Shown: positions 34,855 through 43,969 of the stretch, piece by piece
Layout of the letters: each line of letters starts with the position of its first letter
Position numbering within the stretch: the stretch's first letter is position 1
Assembly (NCBI GenBank): GCA_031400775.1
Contig: JANNQN010000055.1
Location: forward strand, 1-64,000
Source of the DNA: PALSA-1355 sp031400775
GTDB taxonomy: Bacteria > Planctomycetota > Planctomycetia > Pirellulales > PALSA-1355
DNA length: 64,000 nt
Direction: 5' to 3'
Position numbers and translations under genes: made by a program
Notes under the pieces: model-generated
What the model saw: only the letters and a program-made list of their open reading frames with translations
The model's database searches: none
Told to the model about the DNA's origin: nothing

Positions 34855-35964
34855 GTGATTGTCGGCGTTCCCAAGGAGATCAAGCGCGACGAATATCGCG
34901 TCGCCATCCTGCCGGTCGGGGTCGAAGAGTTGGTCCGCGCCGGCCACCGGGTGCTGGTCGAAACCGGGGCCGGAGCTGGCTCGGGACTGACCGATCTGGC
35001 GTATCAGAATAGCGGCGCCGAGCTGGTCGCTTCGCCCGCCGAGATTTTTGCCCGCGCCGACATGATTCTTAAGGTCAAAGAGCCGCTGCCGACCGAATGG
35101 CCCCTGTTGCGTCCCGGGCAGATCGTGTTCACCTACTTCCACTTCGCGGCCGATCGGCAATTGACCGAGGCGGTGCTCAAATCGGGCGCCACGGCGGCCG
35201 CCTACGAAACGTTGCGAGACGACCAGGGACGATTGCCGCTACTGACGCCGATGAGCGAAGTGGCCGGCCGGATGAGCATTCAAGAAGGGGCCAAGTACCT
35301 GGAACGGCCCCAGATGGGGCGCGGGATTCTACTGGGCGGAGTGCCCGGCGTGGCGCCCGCGCATATCACGATCCTGGGCGGCGGAATCGTGGGCGCGAAC
35401 GCCGCCAAAGTGGCAGCCGGCTTTGGCGCGGACATCTGCCTGTTGGATATCAACATGGAGCGGTTGCGCTATCTGGACGATATCATGCCGGCCAACGTCG
35501 ATGTGTTGTTCAGCGACCGGCACACGATTCGCGAGCAACTCGAACGGGCCGATCTGGTCATCGGCGCCGTGCTCATTCCCGGCGCCAGGGCCCCGCGGCT
35601 AATCGAGCGCCGAGATCTGGCGGTCATGAAGCCTGGCAGCGTGATCATCGACGTGGCGATCGATCAGGGAGGCTGTGTCGAAACCAGCCGGCCCACTACC
35701 CACAGCGAACCGACCTACATCGTCGACGAAGTGCTGCACTATTGCGTTACTAATATGCCGGGCGCCGTGGGTCGCACCAGCACCTATGCCCTGTGCAACG
35801 TGACGCTTCCCTGGGCCCTGGCAATCGCCAAGGGCGGCATCGAGCAAGCCGCCGCCCAGTCGCGCGCGGTGGCCCGCAGCATCAATATCATGGCAGGTGA
35901 AATCACCAATGTGGCCGTCGCACGGACATTTGACATGCCGTGCAATCGGCGATTCGACGTTTAA
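34855..35964 (+). CDS. ald: Alanine dehydrogenase
   Basis: A 369-residue NAD-dependent enzyme that interconverts L-alanine and pyruvate plus ammonia. The family signatures are present: IVGVPKEIKRDEYRVAILP at the start, ILKVKEPLPTEW, the catalytic His in YFHFAADRQL, the Rossmann motif ITILGGGIVGANAAKVAAGFG, and KPGSVIIDVAIDQGGCVETS near residue 265. Length is normal. The start is GTG at 34855. It is followed by mtnA with 15 bases between, so the two are probably co-transcribed. Two glutamine synthetase genes within 9 kb make this a nitrogen-handling neighbourhood, though co-regulation is not shown. Confidence 0.96.
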   Translation: MIVGVPKEIKRDEYRVAILPVGVEELVRAGHRVLVETGAGAGSGLTDLAYQNSGAELVASPAEIFARADMILKVKEPLPTEWPLLRPGQIVFTYFHFAADRQLTEAVLKSGATAAAYETLRDDQGRLPLLTPMSEVAGRMSIQEGAKYLERPQMGRGILLGGVPGVAPAHITILGGGIVGANAAKVAAGFGADICLLDINMERLRYLDDIMPANVDVLFSDRHTIREQLERADLVIGAVLIPGARAPRLIERRDLAVMKPGSVIIDVAIDQGGCVETSRPTTHSEPTYIVDEVLHYCVTNMPGAVGRTSTYALCNVTLPWALAIAKGGIEQAAAQSRAVARSINIMAGEITNVAVARTFDMPCNRRFDV

Positions 35965-35979
35965 GAGGAATCCCACTCC

Positions 35980-37047
35980 ATGGCCACGGACCGAGCAGCT
36001 AGTGTCGCAACAATGGCCTGGGTGGGCGGCGTCGATGGATACTTGACGCTGATCGACCAGACGTTGTTGCCCACCGAATTGAAATATATCGAGTGCCGCA
36101 CGGCACAAACCGTGTGGGAGGCCATCAAGACGCTCCGAGTGCGCGGAGCTCCCGCGATCAGCATTGCCGCGGCCTATGGTGTCGTGCTCGGGCTGCAAGG
36201 AGTCGTGTCGCAGGATGAAGCGAAGTTCCTCACCCAACTGAACCTGGTGGTCGACGAGTTGGCGACCAGCAGGCCCACGGCGGTGAATCTGTTTTGGGCC
36301 TTGAATCGGATGCAGTCTCGCGCCGAGGCTCTGCGGCACAAGATGTCACCTCGCGAGATCCTGTCCGTTCTGTTGGGCGAGGCCCGCGCAATCGAAGAAC
36401 AGGATCGCAAGGAATGTCGTCAGATCGGGCAGTTCGGCGCTAACTTGCTATCGGATGGCCAAGGCGTGTTGACGCACTGCAACGCCGGCGGACTAGCCAC
36501 CGCCGATTACGGCACGGCGCTAGCGCTATTCTTCGCGGCCCAGGAAGCTGGCAAACACTTGCACGTTTACGCCTGCGAGACGCGGCCGCTCTTGCAGGGG
36601 GCGCGGTTGACCGCCTGGGAACTGCACGAACGAGGGATTCACGTCACCTTGATTTGCGATTCGATGGCGGCACAAGTCATGCGCGAGGGGCGCGTGACGG
36701 CCGTCGTGACCGGCGCCGATCGAATCGCGGCCAATGGCGACACCGCCAACAAGATTGGCACCTACGGCCTGGCGGCCTTAGCCGGCGTACACGACATTCC
36801 GTTTTACGTAGCCGCGCCCACGAGCACATTTGATTTGTCGATCACCGCGGGCGATCAGATTCCGATCGAACAGCGCGATCCACGCGAGATCACGCACGGA
36901 TTCGGCCGCCAAACAGCGCCCGATGGAATTGATGTCTACAATCCGGCCTTCGACGTCACGCCCGCCAAAATGATCCGCGCGATCATCTGCGAGCGGGGAG
37001 TGATTGAGCCGGTGACGGCGGAGAGAATTACTGAAGTCGTTCGATAG
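35980..37047 (+). CDS. mtnA: Methylthioribose-1-phosphate isomerase
   Basis: A 355-residue cytosolic isomerase of the eIF-2B alpha/MtnA family that converts methylthioribose 1-phosphate to the ribulose form in methionine salvage. Signatures include VRGAPAISIAAAYGVVLG, TAVNLFWALNRM, LTHCNAGGLATADYGTALA (with the catalytic Cys), VYACETRPLLQGARLTAWEL, VVTGADRIAANGDTANKIGT with its catalytic Asp, and a final NPAFDVTPAKMIRAIICERG. GAGGAA stands 10 bases before the ATG. It follows ald by 15 bases. The remaining salvage genes (mtnB, mtnC, mtnD) are not nearby. Confidence 0.95.
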   Translation: MATDRAASVATMAWVGGVDGYLTLIDQTLLPTELKYIECRTAQTVWEAIKTLRVRGAPAISIAAAYGVVLGLQGVVSQDEAKFLTQLNLVVDELATSRPTAVNLFWALNRMQSRAEALRHKMSPREILSVLLGEARAIEEQDRKECRQIGQFGANLLSDGQGVLTHCNAGGLATADYGTALALFFAAQEAGKHLHVYACETRPLLQGARLTAWELHERGIHVTLICDSMAAQVMREGRVTAVVTGADRIAANGDTANKIGTYGLAALAGVHDIPFYVAAPTSTFDLSITAGDQIPIEQRDPREITHGFGRQTAPDGIDVYNPAFDVTPAKMIRAIICERGVIEPVTAERITEVVR

Positions 37048-37056
37048 ACCTACCGC

Positions 37057-37779
37057 CTACTTCCTCACCCGCTCCGTCATTTTCGCCACGACCGCGCCGT
37101 ATTCCTTCCGCGCGGCGCTCAGCCCGGCTGGCGTCTTTTTGCCAGTGCCGTTCACATAGTCGAGGACGATCTTCTCGGCGTCGACGAACGCTTGTGAGAT
37201 GTCGGCTACTTCCGTGGCGATTGCAATCGGGATGTTAGTCACGCCGTTGGCATCGCCATGCAACAGATCGCCCGGATCGACGACCAGGCCGCCGACGCGA
37301 ATCGGCAGGCCAATGTGCAGGATGTGGCAGCAGGCGTGCGAGCAGATGGTCGAGCCGGTGAACACCGGATAGTCCAGGGCCTTGACCTGCAATAAGTCGC
37401 GACCGCCGCCGGAGGTGATCAGGCCCACTGAGCCAAATCCCTTGTAGGTCGAGCACATCACTTCGCCAAAGGTCGCCCCCACGGCCGGATCGTCCAGATC
37501 TTGAAATACCACCACGGCCGGACCTGGCAGCTCCGCAAAGCCTTCGACCTGCTTTTCCATCGAGCCGTAGGCATCGCCCTTGCCCGGAAAAGCGCCGGAA
37601 CGAAACGAGGCCGTGCTGGCGAAGCCGACCATTGGCGGCATCTCGGGAAAGTTGGCTTTGATCTGGGCGTTCATGAAGCCGGCGTAACGCGGCCGGACAT
37701 CGAACAACTCGATGACGTTGCAAATCGTGGGCGTGTCGAACTGTGCGAGTCGCTTGAGCGTGTCGGCGTTGATAGCCAT
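37057..37779 (-). CDS. RraA family protein (HMG/CHA aldolase or RNase E inhibitor fold)
   Basis: A 240-residue protein of the RraA / dimethylmenaquinone-methyltransferase-like family. The fold contains the key segments DTPTICNVIELFDVRP near the N-terminus, GAFPGKGDAYGSMEK, VVVFQDLDDPAVGATFGEVM, GLITSGGGRDLLQVKALDYP (the family's active-site loop with Arg-Asp) and VVDPGDLLHGDANGVTNIP. Members act as metal-dependent 4-hydroxy-4-methyl-2-oxoglutarate aldolases or as RNase E regulators, and this sequence does not decide between them. The C-terminal 40 residues are helical and charged. A GGGAT sequence 5 bases before the ATG fits a weak ribosome binding site. It lies downstream of glnA on the same strand, separated by 44 bases. 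Confidence 0.9.
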   Translation of the reverse strand: MAINADTLKRLAQFDTPTICNVIELFDVRPRYAGFMNAQIKANFPEMPPMVGFASTASFRSGAFPGKGDAYGSMEKQVEGFAELPGPAVVVFQDLDDPAVGATFGEVMCSTYKGFGSVGLITSGGGRDLLQVKALDYPVFTGSTICSHACCHILHIGLPIRVGGLVVDPGDLLHGDANGVTNIPIAIATEVADISQAFVDAEKIVLDYVNGTGKKTPAGLSAARKEYGAVVAKMTERVRK

Positions 37780-37823
37780 GCAAGATCCCGTGATGAACTA
37801 GAAAAAACCGCGACAACGTCGAG

Positions 37824-39251
37824 CTAAATGTCGTAGTACAAGCAGAACTCGTAGGGATGCGGACGCAGGCGCATCGCATCGACTTCCTTCTCGGTCTTGT
37901 ACCAGATCCAGGTGTCGATCACGTCAGGCGTGAATACGTCGCCACGCAGCATGAATTCGTGATCGCGCCGCAGGGCCGCCAACGCCTCTTCGAGCGAGCC
38001 CGGCGTCTTGGGCACCTGAGCCAGTTCCTCGGGCGCAAGATCGTAAATGTCCTTGTCCAGCGGATCGCCCGGGTGGATCTTGTTCTGAATGCCGTCGATG
38101 ACCGCCATCAGAATGGCCGCGAACGCCAGGTAGGGATTGCAACTCGGGTCGGGGCAGCGGAACTCGACCCGTTTGGCCTTGGGGCTGGGGCTGTACATGG
38201 GGATCCGGCAACTGGCCGAGCGATTGCGCTGCGAGTAGGCCAGGTTGACCGGCGCCTCGTAGCCGGGCACCAACCGCTTGTAGCTGTTCGTGGTGGGATT
38301 GGAGAACGCCAAAATCGCGGGAGCATGACGCAGCAAACCGCCGATGGCATGCATGGCCATTTCGCTCAGTCCCGCGTAGCCACTGCCGGCGAACAGGGGG
38401 TTGCCCCCCTTCCACAGCGAAACGTGCGTGTGCATTCCCGAGCCATTGTCGCCGAACAGCGGTTTGGGCATGAACGTCACGGTTTTTTGATGCCGCGCCG
38501 CGACGTTTTTGATGATGTACTTGTAGATCATCATGTTGTCGCCCATGCGAACCAGGTCGTTGAAGCGCAGGTCGATCTCACTCTGACCGGCCGTGGCCAC
38601 CTCGTGATGCTGGGCTTCCACGTCCAGACCGCAGTCGATCATCGTCTGCATCATCTCGTTGCGGATATTCATCATCTGGTCGGCTGGCGGGACCGGGAAA
38701 TAACCCTCCTTGTAACGCAGCTTGTAGCCCAGGTTGGGATTTTCTTTGCGGCCGCGGTTCCATTCGCCTTCAATGCTGTCGACGTGGTAGTAGCCTTCGT
38801 GGGCGTTCTGATCGAAGCGCACGTCGTCGAAGATGAAAAACTCAGCCTCGGGACCGATATTGCACGTGTCGGCGATGCCGGTGCTCTTCAGGTAGTTGAC
38901 CGCTTTGCGGGCCACGTTGCGCGGATCGCGCGAGTAGTCCTCGCGCGTGATCGGATCCTGGATATTGCAGATCATCACCAGCGTGGGCAGATCGGTGAAG
39001 GGATCGAGAAACGCCGTTTCAGGTTGCGGCACGACGAGCATGTCGCTCTCGTTGATCGCCTGCCAGCCGCGAATGCTCGAGCCGTCAAAGCCCAGGCCGT
39101 CCTCGAACACGCTCTCTTCGAGCTTGCTGACGGGAATCGTGAAGTGCTGCCAGAGACCTGGGAAATCCATGAATCTCAGGTCGACGCTACGAACGTCCTT
39201 CTCTCGACAAAGCGCGAGGACTTCTTTGGGAGTCATTTCCTTGGCGGTCAT
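37824..39251 (-). CDS. glnA: Glutamine synthetase, type I
   Basis: A 475-residue glutamine synthetase, the usual length for type I. Catalytic segments: RFMDFPGLWQHFTIPVSKLE, FDGSSIRGWQAINESDM (the loop that binds ammonium and metal), NIGPEAEFFIFDDVRFD, GGYF-like KEGYFPVPPADQ, MPKPLFGDNGSGMHTHVSLW and NRSASCRIPMYSPSPKAKRV. Tyr403 in DKDIYDLAPEE corresponds to the adenylylation site, so it may be controlled by GlnE-type modification. The open frame upstream is fortuitous: homology starts at the ATG at 39251 (MTAKEMTPKE). A good -10/-35 pair is found about 110 bases upstream. A second, type III enzyme is encoded 2.5 kb away. Confidence 0.97.
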   Translation of the reverse strand: MTAKEMTPKEVLALCREKDVRSVDLRFMDFPGLWQHFTIPVSKLEESVFEDGLGFDGSSIRGWQAINESDMLVVPQPETAFLDPFTDLPTLVMICNIQDPITREDYSRDPRNVARKAVNYLKSTGIADTCNIGPEAEFFIFDDVRFDQNAHEGYYHVDSIEGEWNRGRKENPNLGYKLRYKEGYFPVPPADQMMNIRNEMMQTMIDCGLDVEAQHHEVATAGQSEIDLRFNDLVRMGDNMMIYKYIIKNVAARHQKTVTFMPKPLFGDNGSGMHTHVSLWKGGNPLFAGSGYAGLSEMAMHAIGGLLRHAPAILAFSNPTTNSYKRLVPGYEAPVNLAYSQRNRSASCRIPMYSPSPKAKRVEFRCPDPSCNPYLAFAAILMAVIDGIQNKIHPGDPLDKDIYDLAPEELAQVPKTPGSLEEALAALRRDHEFMLRGDVFTPDVIDTWIWYKTEKEVDAMRLRPHPYEFCLYYDI

Positions 39252-39354
39252 GGGGAGCCCCCTGTTGCTCGAAGACTTGTGCGTTTGATCGAAATTACCG
39301 AATTGCGCGCCGCGAAAAGCGCACGGCGCGAGGCCGAAATTCGCGGTAACGAGC

Positions 39355-39382
39355 ATCATAGGCAATCGGCACGCCGATGCAA
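39355..39382 (-). promoter_or_regulatory. Putative glnA promoter
   Basis: On the minus strand TTGCAT (39382-39377) and TATGAT (39360-39355) are 16 bases apart, giving a leader of about 100 bases to the glnA ATG. No sigma-54 -24/-12 (GG/GC) element was found in the same region. Confidence 0.45.
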
Positions 39383-39418
39383 CAGGCGCGCTTTCGCCGG
39401 CACAGAAGGGGCCGATCG

Positions 39419-40168
39419 CTACTTCGCCACGCCGTTTCGCACGAGCAGATAGGCGTAGCTGGTCAGCAGCGGCGAGGGATGCCGCACGAGAAAATTGGCC
39501 AGCGCCCCGTGCACGCGGCGAACGGCCGGCACGCGGGCGTAATAGTTGTGTCCAAAGAAACCGCGGTAATCGAGAACCGCGTATCCCAGCCGTTCGAGCC
39601 GGCGGATTTGGCCGGCCGTGGGTCCACGGCACCAACTGTAGTAGGCGGCAAACTTCTTTTCGCGCACCGGATCGCGCGGCGCAAAGGCCCTCAGCAACCG
39701 AGCGGTCCAAGCCGGCTTCATCAGCCTGTTGGCGAGAAACGGCGGGCAGTACAAAGTGGGAAAGAAATGAAACGCCACGCCTCCCGGCTCGAGCATCTTC
39801 AGCACGTTGCGATGAAACTGCCCGCCGTCGGGAACGTGCTCCAGCAGCATTCGCGAGAACACGAAATCGAATCGCGCGGGCATATCCAACCGAGGGTCGC
39901 AGACGTCCGCTTGCAGCCTGGCATAGCCGGCCGGCGCCTTGGCCAACTCTTCGGCCGAGATATCCAACAGCGTGTATTCCAGCCCTCGCGCCGCGATGTC
40001 TTCCAACGAAAGTGCCGGGTTCGCTCCGCCCCCCAGTTCGCACACCCGGCGGGGCTTGAATCGATCGAGCAGGTTAGCGAGCCCCTGCGGATACTCCGAC
40101 CAGGCCGACTGGGCGTTGCCGTAGGCGATCTGGGCGCTACCGCGGATGATGGGTCGTGCGAGCGGCAT
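39419..40168 (-). CDS. Class I SAM-dependent methyltransferase
   Basis: A 249-residue methyltransferase. Motif I is RRVCELGGGANPALSLEDIA (about 38-57), followed by the acidic strand-2 loop YTLLDISAEELA, the LQADVCDP and FDFVFSRMLLEHVPDGG segments and LKMLEPGGVAFHFFPTLYCP. The C-terminal part, rich in Arg and Tyr (GYAVLDYRGFFGHNYYARVP), resembles sugar or cell-surface methyltransferases but decides nothing. It begins 20 bases after the stop of the PaaK-like ligase gene and is surely in the same operon. The ATG at 40168 has GGGAG 9 bases upstream. Confidence 0.85.
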   Translation of the reverse strand: MPLARPIIRGSAQIAYGNAQSAWSEYPQGLANLLDRFKPRRVCELGGGANPALSLEDIAARGLEYTLLDISAEELAKAPAGYARLQADVCDPRLDMPARFDFVFSRMLLEHVPDGGQFHRNVLKMLEPGGVAFHFFPTLYCPPFLANRLMKPAWTARLLRAFAPRDPVREKKFAAYYSWCRGPTAGQIRRLERLGYAVLDYRGFFGHNYYARVPAVRRVHGALANFLVRHPSPLLTSYAYLLVRNGVAK

Positions 40169-40187
40169 CGCGGATGCTCCCGGCGCC

Positions 40188-41510
40188 TCAGACGCTCGTC
40201 TGATCGACGAGGTAGCGGAATTTATTCTGCCAGCCTCGCCGCTCCAGGCCCGCAAAGTTGGTGAACTCCAGCTCGACCCGATTGCCCCACCATTGCTCGA
40301 CCCGTCGCGAAATGGCCGGGTGCCGTCCGGCGTCGGGCACGACCAGCCGCAAGGTCAGCGCGCCGTCCAACCGTTGTTCGACCTGGAACTCGTCGACTCC
40401 GTCGAGGCGGTCGACCAGGTCTTGTATATAGTGCGTGGGGAATTTCTTCGCGCCGATTTGCACGACATCGTGGACGCGTCCCACGATTCGGCTGACGTAG
40501 AGTCCGTCGTCCTCGCGGATCAGCTCGGCCAGGTCCCCGGTCTGATACCGCACTAGCGGCATCGCCTCGTTGAGCAAGCCCGAGAGCACCAACTCGGTCG
40601 AGCCGCTCTCGTGGTCGATCGTTTCGGGCCAGGCCACGGCGTCCAACACCCGCAAGCGATTGCTGGGCTCGGAGATTTGCTCATAAGCCACGACGCCGAA
40701 CTCGGCGTTGCCGAAGCGATCGATCACGCGGCAGTGAAACGTGCTCTCGATCAGCTCGCGCTTCTTGGGATCGAGCACTTCGCCGGTCGATTCGAACACC
40801 TGAAACACGCCTGATGCGTCGCGGCGATTGTCTCGCAGGTGTACTGCCAGGGCGTAGAGCGTGGAGGGATGGCCCTGCAACAAGTAGGGACGAAATCGAG
40901 CCAGTTCCCGCCACAGCGCGTCGAGTCCGTTGGGTTCGAAAGTATCGATATAGATATTGGCCCGATTCGTGGCCAGACATTTCAGCCGTTCCTTGAAGCG
41001 GTCCTTCCAGGGAAAGACCTCTGGGAAGCGGCTGGCCAGGTGCGCCTCTTTCATGCCCAGCGACTTGCCGGCCCATTCGCGCGCGGCCAGATTGACCGCC
41101 GCGCTCCAATCCAGAGCTTCGTCGTCGTAATAGATTGGCGTCGTGGGACCGGTCGATCCGCCCGTCTTGCGGAGGTGGAGCTTCTCGCGGGCGAAGCGCT
41201 CGGAGAGGAGCCGCACGCCTTGCTCGCGAACGATGTCCTTGGTCAGGAAGGGAAGGTCCTCGAGATACCGCTGGTCGCGAGCGATTCGCCGCGGATCGAA
41301 CGCGCAAGTTCGCACCAGATCTCGGTAGTAAGGCACGTCGCAGGCCGCCCGCTCGATCACACCGGCCAACCGCTCCAATCGCCGGCGACGCCGCTCGGCA
41401 AACGGAAGAGCCATCTCGACGCGCAGCGCGGTGACTTTCCGGCGGATGTCTCGCCCCGTCCAGCGCTCGGCCAGAGGGTACGCGATCCAGGCGTTCAAGT
41501 AGCGGTGCAC
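40188..41510 (-). CDS. PaaK/CapK-like adenylate-forming ligase
   Basis: A 440-residue protein of the phenylacetate-CoA-ligase-like (PaaK/CapK) family in the AMP-forming acyl-CoA synthetase superfamily. The nucleotide loop is HLRKTGGSTGPTTPIYYDDE (about 112-131), followed by LQGHPSTLYALAVHLRDN, FESTGEVLDPKKRELIESTF, IDRFGNAEFGVVAYE and the hinge RYQTGDLAELIREDDGL. CapK-like members often act in capsule or exopolysaccharide assembly rather than in aromatic breakdown, and no phenylacetate genes are near. The start is GTG at 41510 with AGGA 9 bases upstream. Its translation unit continues into a methyltransferase gene, which suggests a shared surface-glycan or secondary-metabolite substrate. Confidence 0.88.
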   Translation of the reverse strand: MHRYLNAWIAYPLAERWTGRDIRRKVTALRVEMALPFAERRRRRLERLAGVIERAACDVPYYRDLVRTCAFDPRRIARDQRYLEDLPFLTKDIVREQGVRLLSERFAREKLHLRKTGGSTGPTTPIYYDDEALDWSAAVNLAAREWAGKSLGMKEAHLASRFPEVFPWKDRFKERLKCLATNRANIYIDTFEPNGLDALWRELARFRPYLLQGHPSTLYALAVHLRDNRRDASGVFQVFESTGEVLDPKKRELIESTFHCRVIDRFGNAEFGVVAYEQISEPSNRLRVLDAVAWPETIDHESGSTELVLSGLLNEAMPLVRYQTGDLAELIREDDGLYVSRIVGRVHDVVQIGAKKFPTHYIQDLVDRLDGVDEFQVEQRLDGALTLRLVVPDAGRHPAISRRVEQWWGNRVELEFTNFAGLERRGWQNKFRYLVDQTSV

Positions 41511-41703
41511 GCGGCGGGATCCTACAAGGCTGGCAATTGGGGCAAAAGGCGTCGATCTGGCGCGTCGTGGCGGGGGGTATCTTCCTCAAATCGGCAGACA
41601 GCGGCAAGATCAGTTTCGTGGCGGATTCTGGGCGTGATCGCGACACAAAATCGGCCCTGTTCGACCAGGCTGCCGGCAGCGCAATGGTCCACTGCGAGAG
41701 CGC

Positions 41704-41748
41704 AAAAAAAGACCCTGGCCGCAGACGCTGGGGGTCCGGACCAGGGTC
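41704..41748 (-). terminator. Rho-independent terminator after the type III glutamine synthetase gene
   Basis: On the minus strand an 8-bp perfect stem GACCCTGG / CCAGGGTC with a 22-base loop is followed by seven T residues. It lies 44 bases past the stop codon of the type III glutamine synthetase gene. Confidence 0.85.
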
Positions 41749-41791
41749 GTCGTGAACTCCAAGTCGAGTCGCGTTCGTCAAAAGGATGCGA

Positions 41792-43969
41792 CTACTTGAT
41801 AAACAACATTTCACGGTAGGTGGGCAGCGGCCACAGGTCGTCGGCGACAATGCCTTCGAGCTTGTCGGCTACTTCGCGGACGGCTTTCATCGCGGGGATG
41901 ACGTCGTGCTGGAAGTGCTTCGCCTCGGCCATCAGATCGCCGCCGCCGTGATGGCTCGTAACTGCCTCAAGGCCAGCGATGCTCTTCTCCAAGTCGGCGA
42001 CCAATTGAGTGACCGTTTGCAAGGTCCCGATATGGACGTTTCCGCCCAGGGCCGTCTTGAGCGAAGCGGCTGTGGCGGCCAATTCACCCTGGTAGCGATA
42101 GGCGGCTGGCAAGATCATCGTTTTGGCGATGTTGAGCGCCGCGGCGCTTTCGGTGTTGATGTCCTTGCAATACCGCTCCATGTAGATGTCGTAGCGGCTG
42201 TGTGCCTCGCGTTCGCTGAGCACGCCGTACTTTTCGAATACGGCCAGGTTCTTCTTGGCAATCAATGCCGGCAAGGCCTCGATCGTGTTTTTCAAGTTCG
42301 GCAATCCGCGCTTCGAAGCTTCCTGGTGCCACTCCTCCGTGTAATTGTCACCGTTGAAGATGATTCCCTTGTGCTCCTTGATGACGTCTTGCACCACCTT
42401 TTGCACGGCCGCATTGAGCTTGGCCGGATCGCCGCCCGTGGCCTTTTCCAATTGCGTGGCGACCTCGTCCAGGCTCTCGGCCACGATCGTGTTGAGCACC
42501 ACCAGCGGCCCGGCGATGGATTGGCTCGAGCCCACGGCGCGGAACTCGAACTTGTTCCCCGTGAAGGCAAACGGGCTCGTGCGGTTGCGATCGCCCGCAT
42601 GCTTGGGCAGGGGTGGTAACGTGTCGACGCCGATCGTCAGGGTACCGGCCCGCTTCGAATTCGTGGCCCCTCCCTTTTCGATTTGCTCGAAGACGTCGGT
42701 CAACTGGTCGCCCAGGAAGATCGAGATGATCGCCGGCGGAGCTTCGTTGGCGCCCAGACGGTGATCGTTACCGCTGTGGGCGACGGTGACGCGCAACAAG
42801 TCGGCGTGCATATGGACCGCGCGGATCACGGCCGCGCAGAACACCAGGAACTGGGCGTTCTCGTGCGGATTGTCCCCCGGCTCCAGCAAGTTGCCCACCG
42901 AGCACCCCATCGACCAGTTGACGTGTTTGCCCGAGCCGTTGATGCCAGCGAAAGGTTTCTCGTGCAACAGGCACGACATGCCATACTTCTGCGCCACGCG
43001 CTGCAAGGTGATCATGATCAATTGCTGATGATCGGTGGCTACGTTCGCATTCTCGTAGACCGGCGCCAGTTCGTATTGCGCGGGCGCGACTTCGTTGTGA
43101 CGCGTCTTGACCGGGACGCCCAGTTTGTAGAGCTCGCGCTCGGTCTCGAGCATGCAAGCCAGGACACGCTCCGGAATCGCGCCGAAGTAATGATCCTCGA
43201 ACTCCTGGCCCTTGGGCGGCTTGGCGCCGTACAAGGTTCGGCCGCAGGTGATGAGATCTGGCCGCGAGAAGAAGAAGTTGCGGTCGATCAGGAAATACTC
43301 CTGCTCGGGACCCGCCGTGGCCGTTACCGGGCTGGGGTTCATATGGCCGAACAACTTCAAGATTCGCTGCGCCTGCTTGTTGAGGGCCTGCATCGAGCGC
43401 AGCACGGGCGTTTTCTTATCCAATGCCTCGCCGGTCCACGAACAGAAGGCCGTGGGGATGCACAGCGTCGTGCCGTTGGGATTCTCGAGAATGTAGGCCG
43501 GGCTGGTCGGGTCCCAGGCCGTGTATCCGCGGGCCTCGAACGTGGCGCGAATGCCCCCCGAGGGAAAACTGGACGCATCCGGCTCGCCTTGAATCAACTC
43601 CTTGCCCGAAAATTCGATCAACGCCCCGCCGTCTTCGCTCGGCGAGAGAAAGCTGTCGTGTTTTTCGGCGGTCAAACCGGTCAAAGGATAAAACACGTGC
43701 GCATAGTGGGTGGCGCCTTTCTCGATGGCCCAATCCTTCATGGCCGAGGCGACCGCGTCGGCAACGCTGCCATCGAGCTTCTCGCCCTGCTTGATCGTCC
43801 GCTGCAGCGCTTTGTAGGCGCTCTTCGGCAGGCGATCCTTCATGACTTTGTCGTTGAACACATTGCAGGCGAACAGGTTCGCCGAGGGCGTTTCCCGAAA
43901 GTTCAGGGCCTGCCCATTCGATTTGTAATTGGTGACTGCCGCGATGGCGTCCTGGCGTGCACTACTCAA
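41792..43969 (-). CDS. glnN: Glutamine synthetase, type III
   Basis: A 725-residue glutamine synthetase of type III, typical in length. Hallmarks: NVFNDKVMKDRLPKSAYKAL, the long HDSFLSPSEDGGALIEFSGK loop, GGIRATFEARGYTAWDPTSP, TATAGPEQEYFLIDRNFFFS (metal and glutamate binding), TRHNEVAPAQYELAPVYENA, HEKPFAGINGSGKHVNWSMG, and NRTSPFAFTGNKFEFRAVGSS. It forms glutamine from glutamate and ammonia with ATP. The gene starts at TTG (43969), with AGGAG 9 bases upstream, and ends before a strong terminator. Type III enzymes are not known to be adenylylated. With glnA 2.5 kb away, the organism carries two isoforms, probably used under different nitrogen supply. Confidence 0.96.
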   Translation of the reverse strand: MSSARQDAIAAVTNYKSNGQALNFRETPSANLFACNVFNDKVMKDRLPKSAYKALQRTIKQGEKLDGSVADAVASAMKDWAIEKGATHYAHVFYPLTGLTAEKHDSFLSPSEDGGALIEFSGKELIQGEPDASSFPSGGIRATFEARGYTAWDPTSPAYILENPNGTTLCIPTAFCSWTGEALDKKTPVLRSMQALNKQAQRILKLFGHMNPSPVTATAGPEQEYFLIDRNFFFSRPDLITCGRTLYGAKPPKGQEFEDHYFGAIPERVLACMLETERELYKLGVPVKTRHNEVAPAQYELAPVYENANVATDHQQLIMITLQRVAQKYGMSCLLHEKPFAGINGSGKHVNWSMGCSVGNLLEPGDNPHENAQFLVFCAAVIRAVHMHADLLRVTVAHSGNDHRLGANEAPPAIISIFLGDQLTDVFEQIEKGGATNSKRAGTLTIGVDTLPPLPKHAGDRNRTSPFAFTGNKFEFRAVGSSQSIAGPLVVLNTIVAESLDEVATQLEKATGGDPAKLNAAVQKVVQDVIKEHKGIIFNGDNYTEEWHQEASKRGLPNLKNTIEALPALIAKKNLAVFEKYGVLSEREAHSRYDIYMERYCKDINTESAAALNIAKTMILPAAYRYQGELAATAASLKTALGGNVHIGTLQTVTQLVADLEKSIAGLEAVTSHHGGGDLMAEAKHFQHDVIPAMKAVREVADKLEGIVADDLWPLPTYREMLFIK

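Noticed and set aside
39252..40043. The glnA reading frame extends upstream to 40043, giving 739 codons.
   Set aside because: Homology to glutamine synthetase starts at MTAKEMTPKE (39251). The upstream part overlaps the methyltransferase gene on the same strand in another frame and is Arg/Gly-rich, so it is fortuitous.
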